Source of the DNA: Actinomycetota bacterium
GTDB lineage: Bacteria > Acidobacteriota > Blastocatellia > Chloracidobacteriales > Chloracidobacteriaceae
Direction: 5' to 3'
Length of the DNA stretch: 22,035 nt
NCBI GenBank assembly: GCA_013298335.1
Contig: JAAFHI010000003.1
Span: 1-22,035, forward strand
How positions within the stretch are numbered: the stretch's first letter is position 1; each line of letters opens with the position of its first letter. Under the pieces are notes generated by a model. It did not search any database. It was not told where the DNA came from and was given only the letters and a program-made list of their open reading frames with translations. The position numbers and the translations under genes are program-made. Below, one piece after another: positions 1-9,433 of the stretch.

Positions 1-3
1 GGT

Positions 4-30
4 GTCTCGTGAGTCTTGAGAGTCGGGAAG
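4..30. repeat. three degenerate 9-mers (GTCTTGAGA type)
   Basis: Three consecutive 9-base units (GTCTCGTGA, GTCTTGAGA, GTCGGGAAG) lie at the left edge. They read in the opposite orientation to the GACTCCCCA array that begins 37 bases further on, so the two form an imperfect inverted pair. The last unit resembles the last unit of the array at 14650-14694 (GTCGGGGAA), which suggests a related array with a conserved end. The array may extend beyond the window edge. Confidence 0.6.
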
Positions 31-67
31 AAAGCTCTTGACTTGTGGTTGCCCAAAAAGTCCGCTC

Positions 68-123
68 GACTCCCCAGACTCCCCAGACTCCCCAGACTCC
101 CCAGACTCCCCAGACTCCCCAGA

Positions 124-125
<2 letters not shown>
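68..125. repeat. 9-bp tandem array GACTCCCCA, six full copies
   Basis: Six perfect copies of GACTCCCCA are followed by a partial copy (GACT). The array ends inside the stop codon of the minus-strand pepP gene: the stop complement CTA occupies 124-126, so the last bases of the array and the stop overlap. Read in the pepP direction, the unit is GTCTGGGGA and it begins at the TAG. A closely related unit (GTCTTGGGA) sits in the same position after the SDR gene at 15198-15269. Confidence 0.9.
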
Positions 126-1521
<1,396 letters not shown>

Positions 1522-1537
1522 CGGTGTGTACCTCGGG

Positions 1538-1616
1538 TTGAAGGGGTTCAGAGTCCCCCGCTTCAGCGGGGAAAATGTATTCCCTCCCCGCTGAAGCGGG
1601 GGACTCTGAACTTCAA
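1538..1616. repeat. compound inverted repeat (element A) between DUF2237 gene and pepP
   Basis: Perfect 26-base arms (1547-1572 and 1585-1610) are separated by 12 bases. Allowing a 3-base indel, the pairing extends to TTGAAG at the left end and CTTCAA at the right end. Each arm is also a hairpin by itself (CCCCGCT paired with AGCGGGG). The same core, TTCAGAGT followed by CCCCGCTT, recurs at 11534-11697 and at the right end of the element at 8981-9306, so this is a repeat family and not a one-off terminator. It starts about ten bases after the DUF2237 stop and ends close to the pepP ribosome-binding site, so it could affect read-through between the two genes. Confidence 0.85.
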
Positions 1617-1625
1617 TCGAAAATT

Positions 1626-2006
1626 CTACGAGAGGTGCGCGTTGACGGCGTGTCGTTTGAGCTGTTCGAGCGACACGTATTTGAGCGCCTTCTCATGCGT
1701 GGCTTCGAGCACGACCTGCGGTGCGAACCCGGCTTCGAGGGCTTCCTTCCAGCGCACGGCGCAAAGGCACCAGCGGTCGCCCGGTTTCAGGCCGGGAAAC
1801 CACGGATTCGGGGTCGAGAGGTCGTTGCCGCGGGATTTGGTGTAGGCCAGAAATTCCTTGGTGACCATCGCGCAGACGACGTGCGACCCGTGGTCGTCCT
1901 GTCCGGTCTTGCAGCATCCGTCGCGATAAAAGCCCGTCAGCGGGGCGTTGCTGCATGTTTCAAGAAGGGTGCCGAGAACATTCTTGGCGGGAGCGTTGGA
2001 TGACAT
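1626..2006 (-). CDS. DUF2237 family protein
   Basis: This 126-residue protein of unknown function matches the DUF2237 family. The recognisable core is the Cys-rich segment with SNAPLTGFYRDGCC and DHGSHVVCA, followed by LSTPNPWFPGLKPGDRWCLC and a final stretch ending EATHEKAL. Conserved cysteines and the WCLCA region suggest a metal or redox role, but no activity is established. The start at 2006 (MSSNAPAKN) is preferred because an in-frame ATG at 2072 would draw 22 residues from the adjacent inverted-repeat element. No strong ribosome-binding site is visible. It lies directly upstream of pepP on the same strand, with an inverted repeat between them. Confidence 0.85.
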   Translation of the reverse strand: MSSNAPAKNVLGTLLETCSNAPLTGFYRDGCCKTGQDDHGSHVVCAMVTKEFLAYTKSRGNDLSTPNPWFPGLKPGDRWCLCAVRWKEALEAGFAPQVVLEATHEKALKYVSLEQLKRHAVNAHLS

Positions 2007-2038
2007 AGGGTGATTTTTTCGATGGAGGGGATTCGATG

Positions 2039-2203
2039 GTAGTTGTTCTGCCGTCGGTCGCCCTGCCCTCAAGGACAGGGCTGGTTCACTTCAAGCCCCG
2101 TGAACGGGTCTCGGGAATTGAAAAATCTGGTTTGAGCCTCGTTCACGAGGCTTTTTTCGAATAGCCCTGTCCTTGAGGGCAGGGCAGTTGGCAGAACGGG
2201 TAT
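2039..2203. repeat. compound palindromic element (family D, copy 1)
   Basis: Perfect 23-base inverted arms (2060-2082 and 2163-2185) flank two smaller hairpins, GCCCCGTGAACGGG and GCCTCGTTCACGAGGC, which are inverted copies of each other. Each 23-base arm can also fold alone. Weaker outer matches (GTTCTG at left, CAGAAC at right) extend the element to about 165 bp. A second copy with the same left arm and the same interior order is at 17168-17322. The structure resembles bacterial REPIN/BIME elements. It fills most of the gap between the DUF2237 start and the hypothetical gene at 2287. Confidence 0.9.
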
Positions 2204-2286
2204 CTGCGATTTTCTGGATTCGGACGGGAGACGACAAGCGGAATTTTGCCGGTCGGCGGCGTTCCGGCTGGTTCCCGTCCGGTAAC

Positions 2287-2688
2287 TCAACTGTTTTCGC
2301 CGAGATGCCACTGGGCGCCGAGTTTCGCTGCCTCCCCGAGAATCTTCTCGAAGCGGCGCAGGTCGCGTTTGACTTCGTCCACGTCGGGCACGGCTTCGCG
2401 GTTTTCATTGAGAAACCGGAGCAGGACGCGAACCGTGTGCAGCCCTTCGCTCGCCTCGAACCATTCCTCGTCCGGAAATCCCTTGGCCGGGGGCGCTTCG
2501 CCCTGCTCGGCGAACATCGCGGCGAGTTTGGCCGGGTCTTCGCTGTAGAAATCCGACAGCGGTTTGACGCGCAGTGAGCGGGCGATGCGCGTGAGGGCGC
2601 GTTCGGACTTGATCAGGAATGGGACTTCGGCCTCGGTGTCGATGCCGAGGTTCGGGTCGTCGAGGTGGATGCGGAGCGAGCTTGCCAT
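2287..2688 (-). CDS. hypothetical protein downstream of selD
   Basis: This 133-residue, rather acidic protein has no family that I recognise. It has no signal peptide, membrane segment or cysteine. The second half (DEEWFEASEGLHTVRVLLRFL, then charged helix-like sequence with DEVKRDLRRFEKIL) suggests a small alpha/beta or helical soluble protein. The start is supported by AAAGG seven bases upstream of the ATG. It begins 35 bases after the selD stop on the same strand, so co-transcription with selD is likely; any functional link to selenium is only positional. Confidence 0.75.
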   Translation of the reverse strand: MASSLRIHLDDPNLGIDTEAEVPFLIKSERALTRIARSLRVKPLSDFYSEDPAKLAAMFAEQGEAPPAKGFPDEEWFEASEGLHTVRVLLRFLNENREAVPDVDEVKRDLRRFEKILGEAAKLGAQWHLGENS

Positions 2689-2723
2689 CAGGTGCCTTTA
2701 TCGTCGGGAGTGGTGAAAAAACG

Positions 2724-3764
2724 TTATCGGGTAATCGCGAGGTGTCCGGACGTGCCGTCGGTCAGCCGTCCGATGACGGCGGCGCAGGGCGTGCCCTTTC
2801 GTTTGAGTTCCTCGACCAGTTGATCGGCCTTTTCGGGCGCGACGGCGAAGAGCAGGCCGCCGGAGGTCTGGGCGTCGCAAAGGAGAAGCTGCTGTTCCTT
2901 TGTGACGTCCTCGGCGTAGGTCGCCCAGTCGTTCAGAAAGCGCCAGTTGGCGTGGGTCCCGCCGGGCGCGATGCCGGTTGCGACGTATTCGCGGGCCGCG
3001 TCGATCACCGGGACCTTCGAGAACTCGATGTGGGCGGCGCACTGGCTGGCCGCCGCGACGTTGCGGAGATGGCCAAGCAGGCCGAAACCGGTGATGTCGG
3101 TGGCCGCCGTGACGCCGACGACCTGCGCGGCTTCCGAGGCGGCCCGATTGAGCGTGGTCATGAGGACGATGGCTTCGACAATGGCGTTCAACGGGTCGGC
3201 GTCGTTTTTGGACGCGGTCGTGATGATGCCGAGGCCGATGGGTTTGGTGAGGACGAGCAGGTCGCCGGGGCGTCCGCCGGCGTTGCTGAAAATCCGGTCG
3301 GGATGGACTTTCCCGGTCACGGCGAGTCCGTAAATCGGCTCCTCGGCCTTGATGGTGTGCCCGCCGACGATGTCGATGCCGGCTTCCTTACATTTTTCCG
3401 CCCCGCCCTGAAGAATGCGCCCCAGGACTTCCGGTTCGAGCAGGGTGTCGGGGAAACCGACAATGTTGAGCGCGGAAAGCGGCGTGCCGCCCATCGCATA
3501 GACGTCGCTCAGGGCATTGGTCGCGGCGATGGCCCCGAAATCGTAGGGATCGTCCACGATCGGGGTGAAGAAATCGGTCGTGTGGACGAGCGCGAGGTCG
3601 TCGCTCAACTTGTAGACCGCCGCGTCGTCGGACGTGTTGCTGCCGACGAGGACATTCGGGTCGGTGACGGGCGGCAGGTTCTTCAGGAGCGGCAGCAGGT
3701 AGCCCGGCGGCTGCTTGGCGGCGCATCCGGCCCGTTTGGCGAGTTTGGTCAGGCGAATTTCCAT
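2724..3764 (-). CDS. selD: selenide, water dikinase
   Basis: SelD makes selenophosphate from selenide and ATP, the selenium donor for selenocysteine and for 2-selenouridine in tRNA. The protein is 346 residues from the ATG at 3764, matching the usual length of about 345. The catalytic region is RAGCAAK, giving Cys14 and Lys17 as the counterparts of E. coli Cys17 and Lys20; the second cysteine of the E. coli GCGCK motif is Ala here. The ATP/Mg segment DFFTPIVDDPYDFG (64-77), NALSDVYAMGG (about 83-93) and the later TDITGFGLLGH motif are intact. An upstream in-frame ATG at 3854 would add 30 residues not seen in the family. No selA, selB or tRNA-Sec is in the window, so the downstream use cannot be told. 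It is divergent from hemH. Confidence 0.95.
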   Translation of the reverse strand: MEIRLTKLAKRAGCAAKQPPGYLLPLLKNLPPVTDPNVLVGSNTSDDAAVYKLSDDLALVHTTDFFTPIVDDPYDFGAIAATNALSDVYAMGGTPLSALNIVGFPDTLLEPEVLGRILQGGAEKCKEAGIDIVGGHTIKAEEPIYGLAVTGKVHPDRIFSNAGGRPGDLLVLTKPIGLGIITTASKNDADPLNAIVEAIVLMTTLNRAASEAAQVVGVTAATDITGFGLLGHLRNVAAASQCAAHIEFSKVPVIDAAREYVATGIAPGGTHANWRFLNDWATYAEDVTKEQQLLLCDAQTSGGLLFAVAPEKADQLVEELKRKGTPCAAVIGRLTDGTSGHLAITR

Positions 3765-3859
3765 AACGATTCGGGGTTCGAAGGGGCTGAACGGAAAAAC
3801 TGTTTGCGCCGAACATAAGGAAATTTTCGCCGACCGTCCAACCATGTCCGTCAAAGCAC

Positions 3860-3888
3860 TTTCAAAGAAGGGATGCCCCGCCTATACT
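3860..3888 (+). promoter_or_regulatory. possible sigma-70 type promoter of hemH
   Basis: TATACT (3883-3888) is preceded at 17 bases by TTTCAA (3860-3865), in the divergent gap between selD and hemH and about 85 bases before the hemH start. The -10 box is good and the -35 box weak. The -10 lies inside a small palindrome (CCGCC and GGCGG arms). This is pattern matching only. Confidence 0.3.
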
Positions 3889-3973
3889 CGGCGGACTTTG
3901 CACCCGGAAGTCAAAATCACCAGCACGGCGGAATGCGGACGACCCCCCGCCCACGGCCGGAAAGACACCGACA

Positions 3974-5032
3974 ATGAGCGTTATGCCATTCAAACGTCCC
4001 AACCACGGTCCAGCGCGTCTGGGCGTGTTGCTGCTCAACCTGGGCGGCCCCGAGAAGCTCGCCGACGTCAAACCCTTTCTGTACAACCTTTTCTCCGACC
4101 CGGCGATTATCCAGTTGCCCTACAAATTCCTTCAGAAGCCGGTCGGCTGGTTGATCGCGACGACGCGCCACAAGAAATCCACCCGGTTGTATGAGGCCAT
4201 CGGCGGCGGTTCGCCCCAGCGGCGCATCACGACCGAGCAGGCGGCGGCGCTCGAAGGCGAACTCGACGGCATGGGCGTCCGGGCGAAGGTCTACGTCGGA
4301 ATGGTGTGCTGGCATCCGCTCATCGAAAGCACCTTCCAGCAGATTCTTCAGGACAAGATCACCCACCTCATCGTGCTGCCGCTCTTTCCGCACTTTTCGG
4401 TGACAACGACCGGCGCGGCGGCCAAGAAGCTGATTTCGCTGCTCAACGAACATGGCGGTGTGCGCGAGATGAAGCGGACCTACATCACGCACTACGAGGA
4501 AGAGCCGAGCTACATCGACTCGCTCGTCGAGATGATTGCCGCCGAAATCGTGAAATTCCCCGACGCGCGACCGGAAGCGGTGCAGTTGCTGTTCAGCGCG
4601 CACAGCATTCCGACGAAATACATCAAGCGCGGCGATCCCTATCTCAAGCACCACCAGAAGACCGTCGCGGCGGTCATGGCCGGACTCAAGCGCAAGCTCG
4701 GCGCCGAATCCCCGCACTTCCTGTCGTTCCAGAGCAAGGTCGGCCCGGTCGAATGGCTCGGCCCCTCGACCGAAGACACCATCCAGCGGTTCGCGAAGGA
4801 AGGGAAGAAGCAGGTGCTGGCGGTGCCGATCAGTTTCGTGTCGGAACACATCGAGACGCTCTACGAACTCGACATCCAGTACCAGGACCTTGCCCGCGAA
4901 GTCGGTCTGCCGTATTTCCGGCGCGTGCCCGCGCTCAACTGCCACCGGTCGTTCATCCATGGACTGGCGACGCTGGTGAAGGAAAAGGTTTCGGCCAAGG
5001 CCGGGAAGGCGCGTTTCGGCACCGCCGGATAA
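3974..5032 (+). CDS. hemH: ferrochelatase
   Basis: HemH inserts ferrous iron into a porphyrin (protoporphyrin IX, or coproporphyrin III in the alternative route) as a late step of heme synthesis. The 352-residue protein opens with GVLLLNLGGPEKLADVKPFL and carries the catalytic LLFSAHSIP motif (His210) and SFVSEHIETLYELDIQY (Glu294, equivalent to the essential Glu of the HIE motif). EAIGGGSP near residue 75 is also typical. There are two possible ATGs, 3974 and 3983; the first has GGAAAG eight bases upstream. No other heme genes are adjacent. It stands as a single transcription unit, closed by a strong terminator. There is no [2Fe-2S] C-terminal cysteine cluster. Confidence 0.96.
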   Translation: MSVMPFKRPNHGPARLGVLLLNLGGPEKLADVKPFLYNLFSDPAIIQLPYKFLQKPVGWLIATTRHKKSTRLYEAIGGGSPQRRITTEQAAALEGELDGMGVRAKVYVGMVCWHPLIESTFQQILQDKITHLIVLPLFPHFSVTTTGAAAKKLISLLNEHGGVREMKRTYITHYEEEPSYIDSLVEMIAAEIVKFPDARPEAVQLLFSAHSIPTKYIKRGDPYLKHHQKTVAAVMAGLKRKLGAESPHFLSFQSKVGPVEWLGPSTEDTIQRFAKEGKKQVLAVPISFVSEHIETLYELDIQYQDLAREVGLPYFRRVPALNCHRSFIHGLATLVKEKVSAKAGKARFGTAG

Positions 5033-5064
5033 CGTCCAACATCTGTTTTCAGGAAAAATCATTG

Positions 5065-5104
5065 AACCCGGCGGCTTTTTTTGGTCGCCGGGTTTGTTTT
5101 TTGG
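5065..5104 (+). terminator. Rho-independent terminator after hemH
   Basis: A nine-base-pair GC-rich stem (AACCCGGCG at 5065-5073, CGCCGGGTT at 5086-5094) with a 12-base loop is followed by a T-rich tract. It starts 32 bases after the hemH stop, so it should isolate hemH from the receptor gene downstream. Confidence 0.9.
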
Positions 5105-5275
5105 GGATTTCTCACGGGTTCGAGTAGACCCGTCACGACAAATCTGAGACATTCCGCATTCAAGAACAACATTCAAGCTTCACCAAGTCACGTCCCCGTC
5201 GGGTCGGTCGCCATTGGCCGTTTTCCGCCGCGCCGACGTACCGTCACTCTGCTCGCACAAAAAAAGGATGATCGT

Positions 5276-8200
5276 ATGCAGATGAAGTTATGGAGATATG
5301 CACTGGCAACGCTCGCCCTGGTTACGGCGTTTTCCGTCTCGGCCATGGCTCAGGGAACGACCTCCCGCATCACCGGAACGGTTCGCGACCAGTCGGGCGC
5401 GGCCATCGCCGGCGCCAAGGTGACCGTCACCAATGAAGGAACCGGACTTGCGTTCGACGCGACGACCGGCGACGCCGGAACCTATGTGGTTGATTCGCTT
5501 CAGGTCGGCAGCTATTCCATCCGGGTCGAAGCGCCGAATTTCAAACCGTTTCTGTCGAAAAACAACGCGCTGTCCATCGGCCAGCCGACGACCGTGAACG
5601 CCTCGCTGGAAGTCGGCGGCAGTACCGACGTGGTGGAAGTGACCGACACCGCCGAGCGGGTGCAGACCAGTTCGTCGGGCAACCTCGGCAATCTGGTCGA
5701 CAAGAAATCCATCGTCGCACTCCCCATCGTCGGTTCGCGCGGCCGCAACCCGATTGATTTCATCCTTTTCCAGCCGGGCGTCGTGTCCGGGTCGAACACC
5801 GGCGGCGGCATCCACGTCAACGGTGCGCGCGACCGGGCCTTCAACTTCACCATCGACGGCATCGACAGCAACGAGACCAGCGCGGGCGGTTCGAATCTGT
5901 CGCCGACGCGCATCAATCCCGACGGCCTCGCCGAGTTCCGGGTCGTCACGAGCAACCCGTCGGCGGAAAACGGTCGCAGCAGCGGCGCGCAGGTGAGCCT
6001 GGTGACCAAGTCGGGGACCAACGAGTTCCACGGCAACGCCTTCTACTTCTACCAGACGCCGCGCTTTCAGGCCCGCGAGTATGAAAACAACTTTCCGACC
6101 GCCACGTCGCCGACCGGGGCGCAGAAGCGGCAGTTCGTCCAGCACATTCCGGGGGGCAGTTTCGGCGGCCCGATCATCAAGAACAAGCTCTTCTTTTTCG
6201 TGAACGTGCAGGCGCTGCGGGCGCTTGAAACCCGCCCGGTGACGCGCATCGTCTACACGAATCAGGCGCGGCAGGGCATTTTCCGCTACGTGGTGGGCGG
6301 CACGAACACCCCGTTCGGCGGCACCGGAGCCTCCGTTGACGTCAACGGAAATCCGGTCGCCGGGCTGAACATCGGCAGCTACAACGTGGTGACCAACGAC
6401 CCGCAGGCCATCGGCCTCGATCCGCGTACCCGCGCGGTCATCGCCCAGACGCCGCTGCCGAACGATTTCTCGCAGGGCGACGGGCTCAACACCGCCGGGT
6501 TCCTGTTCAATGCGTCCCAGAAGGAAAAGCAGGAGGACTACACGTTCAAGATTGACTACGTGATCAACGACCGGCAGACGCTTTTCGGTCGGGTTTCCTT
6601 CGGACGGCAGGATTCCGAGGGCGACTTCGCCAACGGCGGCGCCTCGGCTTTTCCGAATACGCCGCGGCTCGTGGACACCAAGCGGTCGCCGCGCAACATC
6701 GCGGTCAACCACCGGTGGACGCCGACCTCGTCGATGACCAACGAGTTCGTCCTCGGACTGAACCGCTTTACCTTCAGCTTCGACAACCCGGACCCGAACT
6801 TCAACACCAATCCGCCATTTACGCTGGCCGACATCACCAACCCGCTGTCGAACGCCGCCCCGGTTCAGAATCGCCGGGCGCTGACGACGATCCAGTTTGT
6901 GGACAACTTCACCTACGTGCGCGGAACGCATGTGTACAAGGCCGGAATCAATTTCCGTTTCGGACGCCACATCGACCGGCGGACGTCGGTCGGGGGCTTC
7001 AACACGCAGCCCTCGGCGGATTTCAGCACCTCGATCAACGCGGTCGGCGCGATTCCCTTCAACCTGCCCGCGACGGGCGCGACGGGCATCAACGCCTCGG
7101 CGGACCTTCCGCGACTTCAGCGGACGATCAACAACCTGCTCGGACGGGTCGGGCAGATCACGCAGTCGTTCGTTGCCATCAACGGCACGCAGTACGGCGC
7201 GCCCGGAACCCTTTTCTCGGTTGACGCGCGCTATCCCGAATTCGACGTGTATGTGCAGGACACCTGGCGTTTCCGCCAGAATCTGACCTTTGACTACGGC
7301 CTGCGCTGGGAAGGCCGGCCCGCGCCCGGCGCGCGCAACGGAAAACTCCGGGTCCCGACCGTCCCGATTACCCTCGATTCGGCGCCTTCGAACACGGCCG
7401 CCTGGTTTCAGGGACAGCCGTTTTCGGATGACCTCAACAACTTTGCGCCTTCGTTCGGTTTTGCGTGGGACCCGTTCAAGGACGGCAAAACCGCCATTCG
7501 CGCCAATTACCGGCTCGCCTACGACCGGTTGAATACCTTCCTCACCTCGTCGTTCATCCTGCCGAACATCCCCGGTACCACCCTCGGGGTTTCCAACGTG
7601 GCCTTTGGCGGCGCGGGTGGCCGGGTTCCGAACATTCCGACGCTGGCCCCGCCGACGGGCCTTACGCCCGATGGGTCGAACCAGCCGGCGGCGTTCGGCA
7701 CGGGCAGCATCACGGTGTTTGACCGCAACTACCGCACGCCCAAGACGAACATGTGGTCGTTGAGCATCCAGCGCGACCTCGGCAAGAACCTCGTGCTTGA
7801 AGTGAATTACATCGGACGGCGCGGCGTCGGCCTGCTTGGCGGCTACAACGCCAATCAGGCGGACATTTTCAGCACCGTTCCGGGGTTCAATGAAAACTTC
7901 GTGCAGGCCTTCAACACGGTCAAGGGCGGGGGCGACAGTGCCCTGATGAACGCCCTGCTGCTCAACGACTCCCGGCGCGGCACCGGCCAGACCGGGTCGC
8001 AACTGGCGCGCAGCATTTTTGCCTCGCAACTGTCGATCAACGCCGTGGCCTCGGTGGCGACGGCCATCGGAACGCGCGTCCAGAGCGGTCAGACGCTGCT
8101 CGCCCTGGGCGGATTTTCGCCCTTCACCTTCTTCCGTTTCCCGCAGTTCACCAGTGGCGCGTTCGTCATCGACAGCAACGACATCTCGACCTACCACGCC

Positions 8201-8956
8201 GGTCAGGTCCAGTTGTCGCGCGGATTCAAGAACGGCCTGAGCTTCCAGGTCAGCTACACTTTCGCCAAGTCGCTCGACACGCGGTCGTTCGACCCGACCT
8301 TCGCCATCGCCAACTCGGGCAACGCGCAGTCGGCGTCGAGCACGCCGTTCGACCTTCGCAACCGGCAGATCAACTATGCCCTGTCGGATTTCGACCGGCG
8401 GCATTCGCTTCAGGGGACGTTCGTCTACGAACTGCCCTTCGGTCGGGGTCGGCAATACGCCAACAACCTGCACCCGGTCATTGACCAGGTCATCGGGGGC
8501 TGGATGGTGGCCGGCATTCTTCGGACGACCTCCGGGCGTCCCTTCACGGTCTTTTCCGGTTCCAACACCCTGAGCAACGCGGTCCAGTCCTACGCCAACT
8601 GCACCGGCTGTTCGCGGTCGCTCGGCGAAGTCCGGCAGGAAGCGGGCACCAACTTCTATTTTCTGACCAATGAACGGGCGCAGTTCAGCATTCCGGCGGC
8701 GGGAACGCTCGGCAACACCGGGCGCAACTATTTTTCGGGTCCGTCACAGTTCCAGATGGACATGACGCTCGCGAAATCGTTCCGCATCCGGGAAAACATG
8801 AACTTCCAGTACCGTCTGGAAATGCAGAATCTGACCAACACGCCGTCCTTCAACATTCCGACGGCGGTCTTCACGAGCGCGACCTTCGGGCGGATTCGCG
8901 ACAGCGTGGTGAGCAGTTCGCGCAAGATTCAGATGGCGGTGAAGTTCACGTTCTGA
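5276..8956 (+). CDS. Oar-type TonB-dependent receptor with carboxypeptidase-regulatory domain
   Basis: This 1,226-residue outer-membrane receptor is likely to import or bind a large nutrient using TonB energy; the substrate is unknown. The signal peptide runs to Ala25 (AMA before Gln26). Residues 28-113 form a carboxypeptidase-regulatory-like beta-sandwich, followed by a plug domain (about 125-250, including HVNGARDRAFNFTIDGIDSNE) and a long beta-barrel that ends in KFTF with a terminal Phe, the usual signal for outer-membrane assembly. The start is fixed by AAGGA seven bases upstream and by the signal peptide. This architecture is abundant in Acidobacteriota. It has no SusD-like partner next to it, which argues against a classical Bacteroidetes-style glycan locus. 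It is monocistronic: a terminator lies upstream and a repeat element downstream. Confidence 0.93.
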   Translation: MQMKLWRYALATLALVTAFSVSAMAQGTTSRITGTVRDQSGAAIAGAKVTVTNEGTGLAFDATTGDAGTYVVDSLQVGSYSIRVEAPNFKPFLSKNNALSIGQPTTVNASLEVGGSTDVVEVTDTAERVQTSSSGNLGNLVDKKSIVALPIVGSRGRNPIDFILFQPGVVSGSNTGGGIHVNGARDRAFNFTIDGIDSNETSAGGSNLSPTRINPDGLAEFRVVTSNPSAENGRSSGAQVSLVTKSGTNEFHGNAFYFYQTPRFQAREYENNFPTATSPTGAQKRQFVQHIPGGSFGGPIIKNKLFFFVNVQALRALETRPVTRIVYTNQARQGIFRYVVGGTNTPFGGTGASVDVNGNPVAGLNIGSYNVVTNDPQAIGLDPRTRAVIAQTPLPNDFSQGDGLNTAGFLFNASQKEKQEDYTFKIDYVINDRQTLFGRVSFGRQDSEGDFANGGASAFPNTPRLVDTKRSPRNIAVNHRWTPTSSMTNEFVLGLNRFTFSFDNPDPNFNTNPPFTLADITNPLSNAAPVQNRRALTTIQFVDNFTYVRGTHVYKAGINFRFGRHIDRRTSVGGFNTQPSADFSTSINAVGAIPFNLPATGATGINASADLPRLQRTINNLLGRVGQITQSFVAINGTQYGAPGTLFSVDARYPEFDVYVQDTWRFRQNLTFDYGLRWEGRPAPGARNGKLRVPTVPITLDSAPSNTAAWFQGQPFSDDLNNFAPSFGFAWDPFKDGKTAIRANYRLAYDRLNTFLTSSFILPNIPGTTLGVSNVAFGGAGGRVPNIPTLAPPTGLTPDGSNQPAAFGTGSITVFDRNYRTPKTNMWSLSIQRDLGKNLVLEVNYIGRRGVGLLGGYNANQADIFSTVPGFNENFVQAFNTVKGGGDSALMNALLLNDSRRGTGQTGSQLARSIFASQLSINAVASVATAIGTRVQSGQTLLALGGFSPFTFFRFPQFTSGAFVIDSNDISTYHAGQVQLSRGFKNGLSFQVSYTFAKSLDTRSFDPTFAIANSGNAQSASSTPFDLRNRQINYALSDFDRRHSLQGTFVYELPFGRGRQYANNLHPVIDQVIGGWMVAGILRTTSGRPFTVFSGSNTLSNAVQSYANCTGCSRSLGEVRQEAGTNFYFLTNERAQFSIPAAGTLGNTGRNYFSGPSQFQMDMTLAKSFRIRENMNFQYRLEMQNLTNTPSFNIPTAVFTSATFGRIRDSVVSSSRKIQMAVKFTF

Positions 8957-8980
8957 ACGGACCCGTGTTTTCCCTGCGTG

Positions 8981-9306
8981 GAGTCTCCTGCTTGTGGTCT
9001 TTGAAAGATTGATCCGGTAATGCGCGACTGGTTTTTTCCGGAAAGGCGCGGATGCGCCGTCAGAGAATAGCCCCACCCGTGAGGGTGGGGTCCGTTCAGC
9101 AAGCGGGCCCGGAGCGCCGACGGCGCGGCACAGGAAACAAATGTGCCGCCGCTGACGCGGCTCACGATTTTTTCCACTCATCCACCACGCCCTCACGGGC
9201 GCGGCTATTCTCTGCCGGCGCATCCGCGCCTTTCCGAAATCAATGCGACCCGTTATTGCCGAATCAATTTTCAAAGACCATAAGCGGGGTACTCTGAACC
9301 GTTACC
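8981..9306. repeat. large inverted-repeat (MITE-like) element B
   Basis: A roughly 325-bp element has imperfect inverted arms of about 110 bases (8981-9090 and 9186-9306). The best part is 34 bases with one mismatch (9039-9072 against 9203-9236). Both arms carry an inner hairpin around CCCGTGAGGG and CCCTCACGGG, and their stems differ in sequence but still pair. A further GC-rich hairpin lies in the centre (GGCAC at 9127-9131, GTGCC at 9143-9147). The right end reads GTAACGGTTCAGAGT on the opposite strand, the same terminus as the element at 11534-11697. It occupies most of the gap between the receptor gene and the AIM24 operon, and no credible gene lies within it. Confidence 0.88.
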
Positions 9307-9315
9307 TTTTTTTTC

Positions 9316-9341
9316 GGGGAGGTTGTTTTTGAAGCTTCCCC
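9316..9341 (+). terminator. weak stem-loop, possible terminator
   Basis: GGGGAGG (9316-9322) can pair with CTTCCCC (9335-9341), with one G-T pair, across a 12-base loop. An eight-T run precedes it and only a weak T-rich tract follows. It could end transcripts from the receptor gene or belong to the AIM24 leader. The rest of 9342-9420 shows nothing I can name. Confidence 0.3.
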
Positions 9342-9433
9342 TTTCTATTCTTGGGCGGTGTCGCGGCCACAATCCGCCGGCACCTCCCCAAAGACCATCA
9401 ATTCAACCATCCCGCGCACTGGAGATACCGACC

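Noticed and set aside
3700..3764. Selenocysteine in SelD itself
   Set aside because: The active-site codon reads TGC (Cys) in RAGCAAK, with no in-frame TGA.
5114..5133. Small hairpin ACGGGT / ACCCGT upstream of the receptor gene
   Set aside because: Six base pairs only and no T tract; too weak to call a regulatory element.
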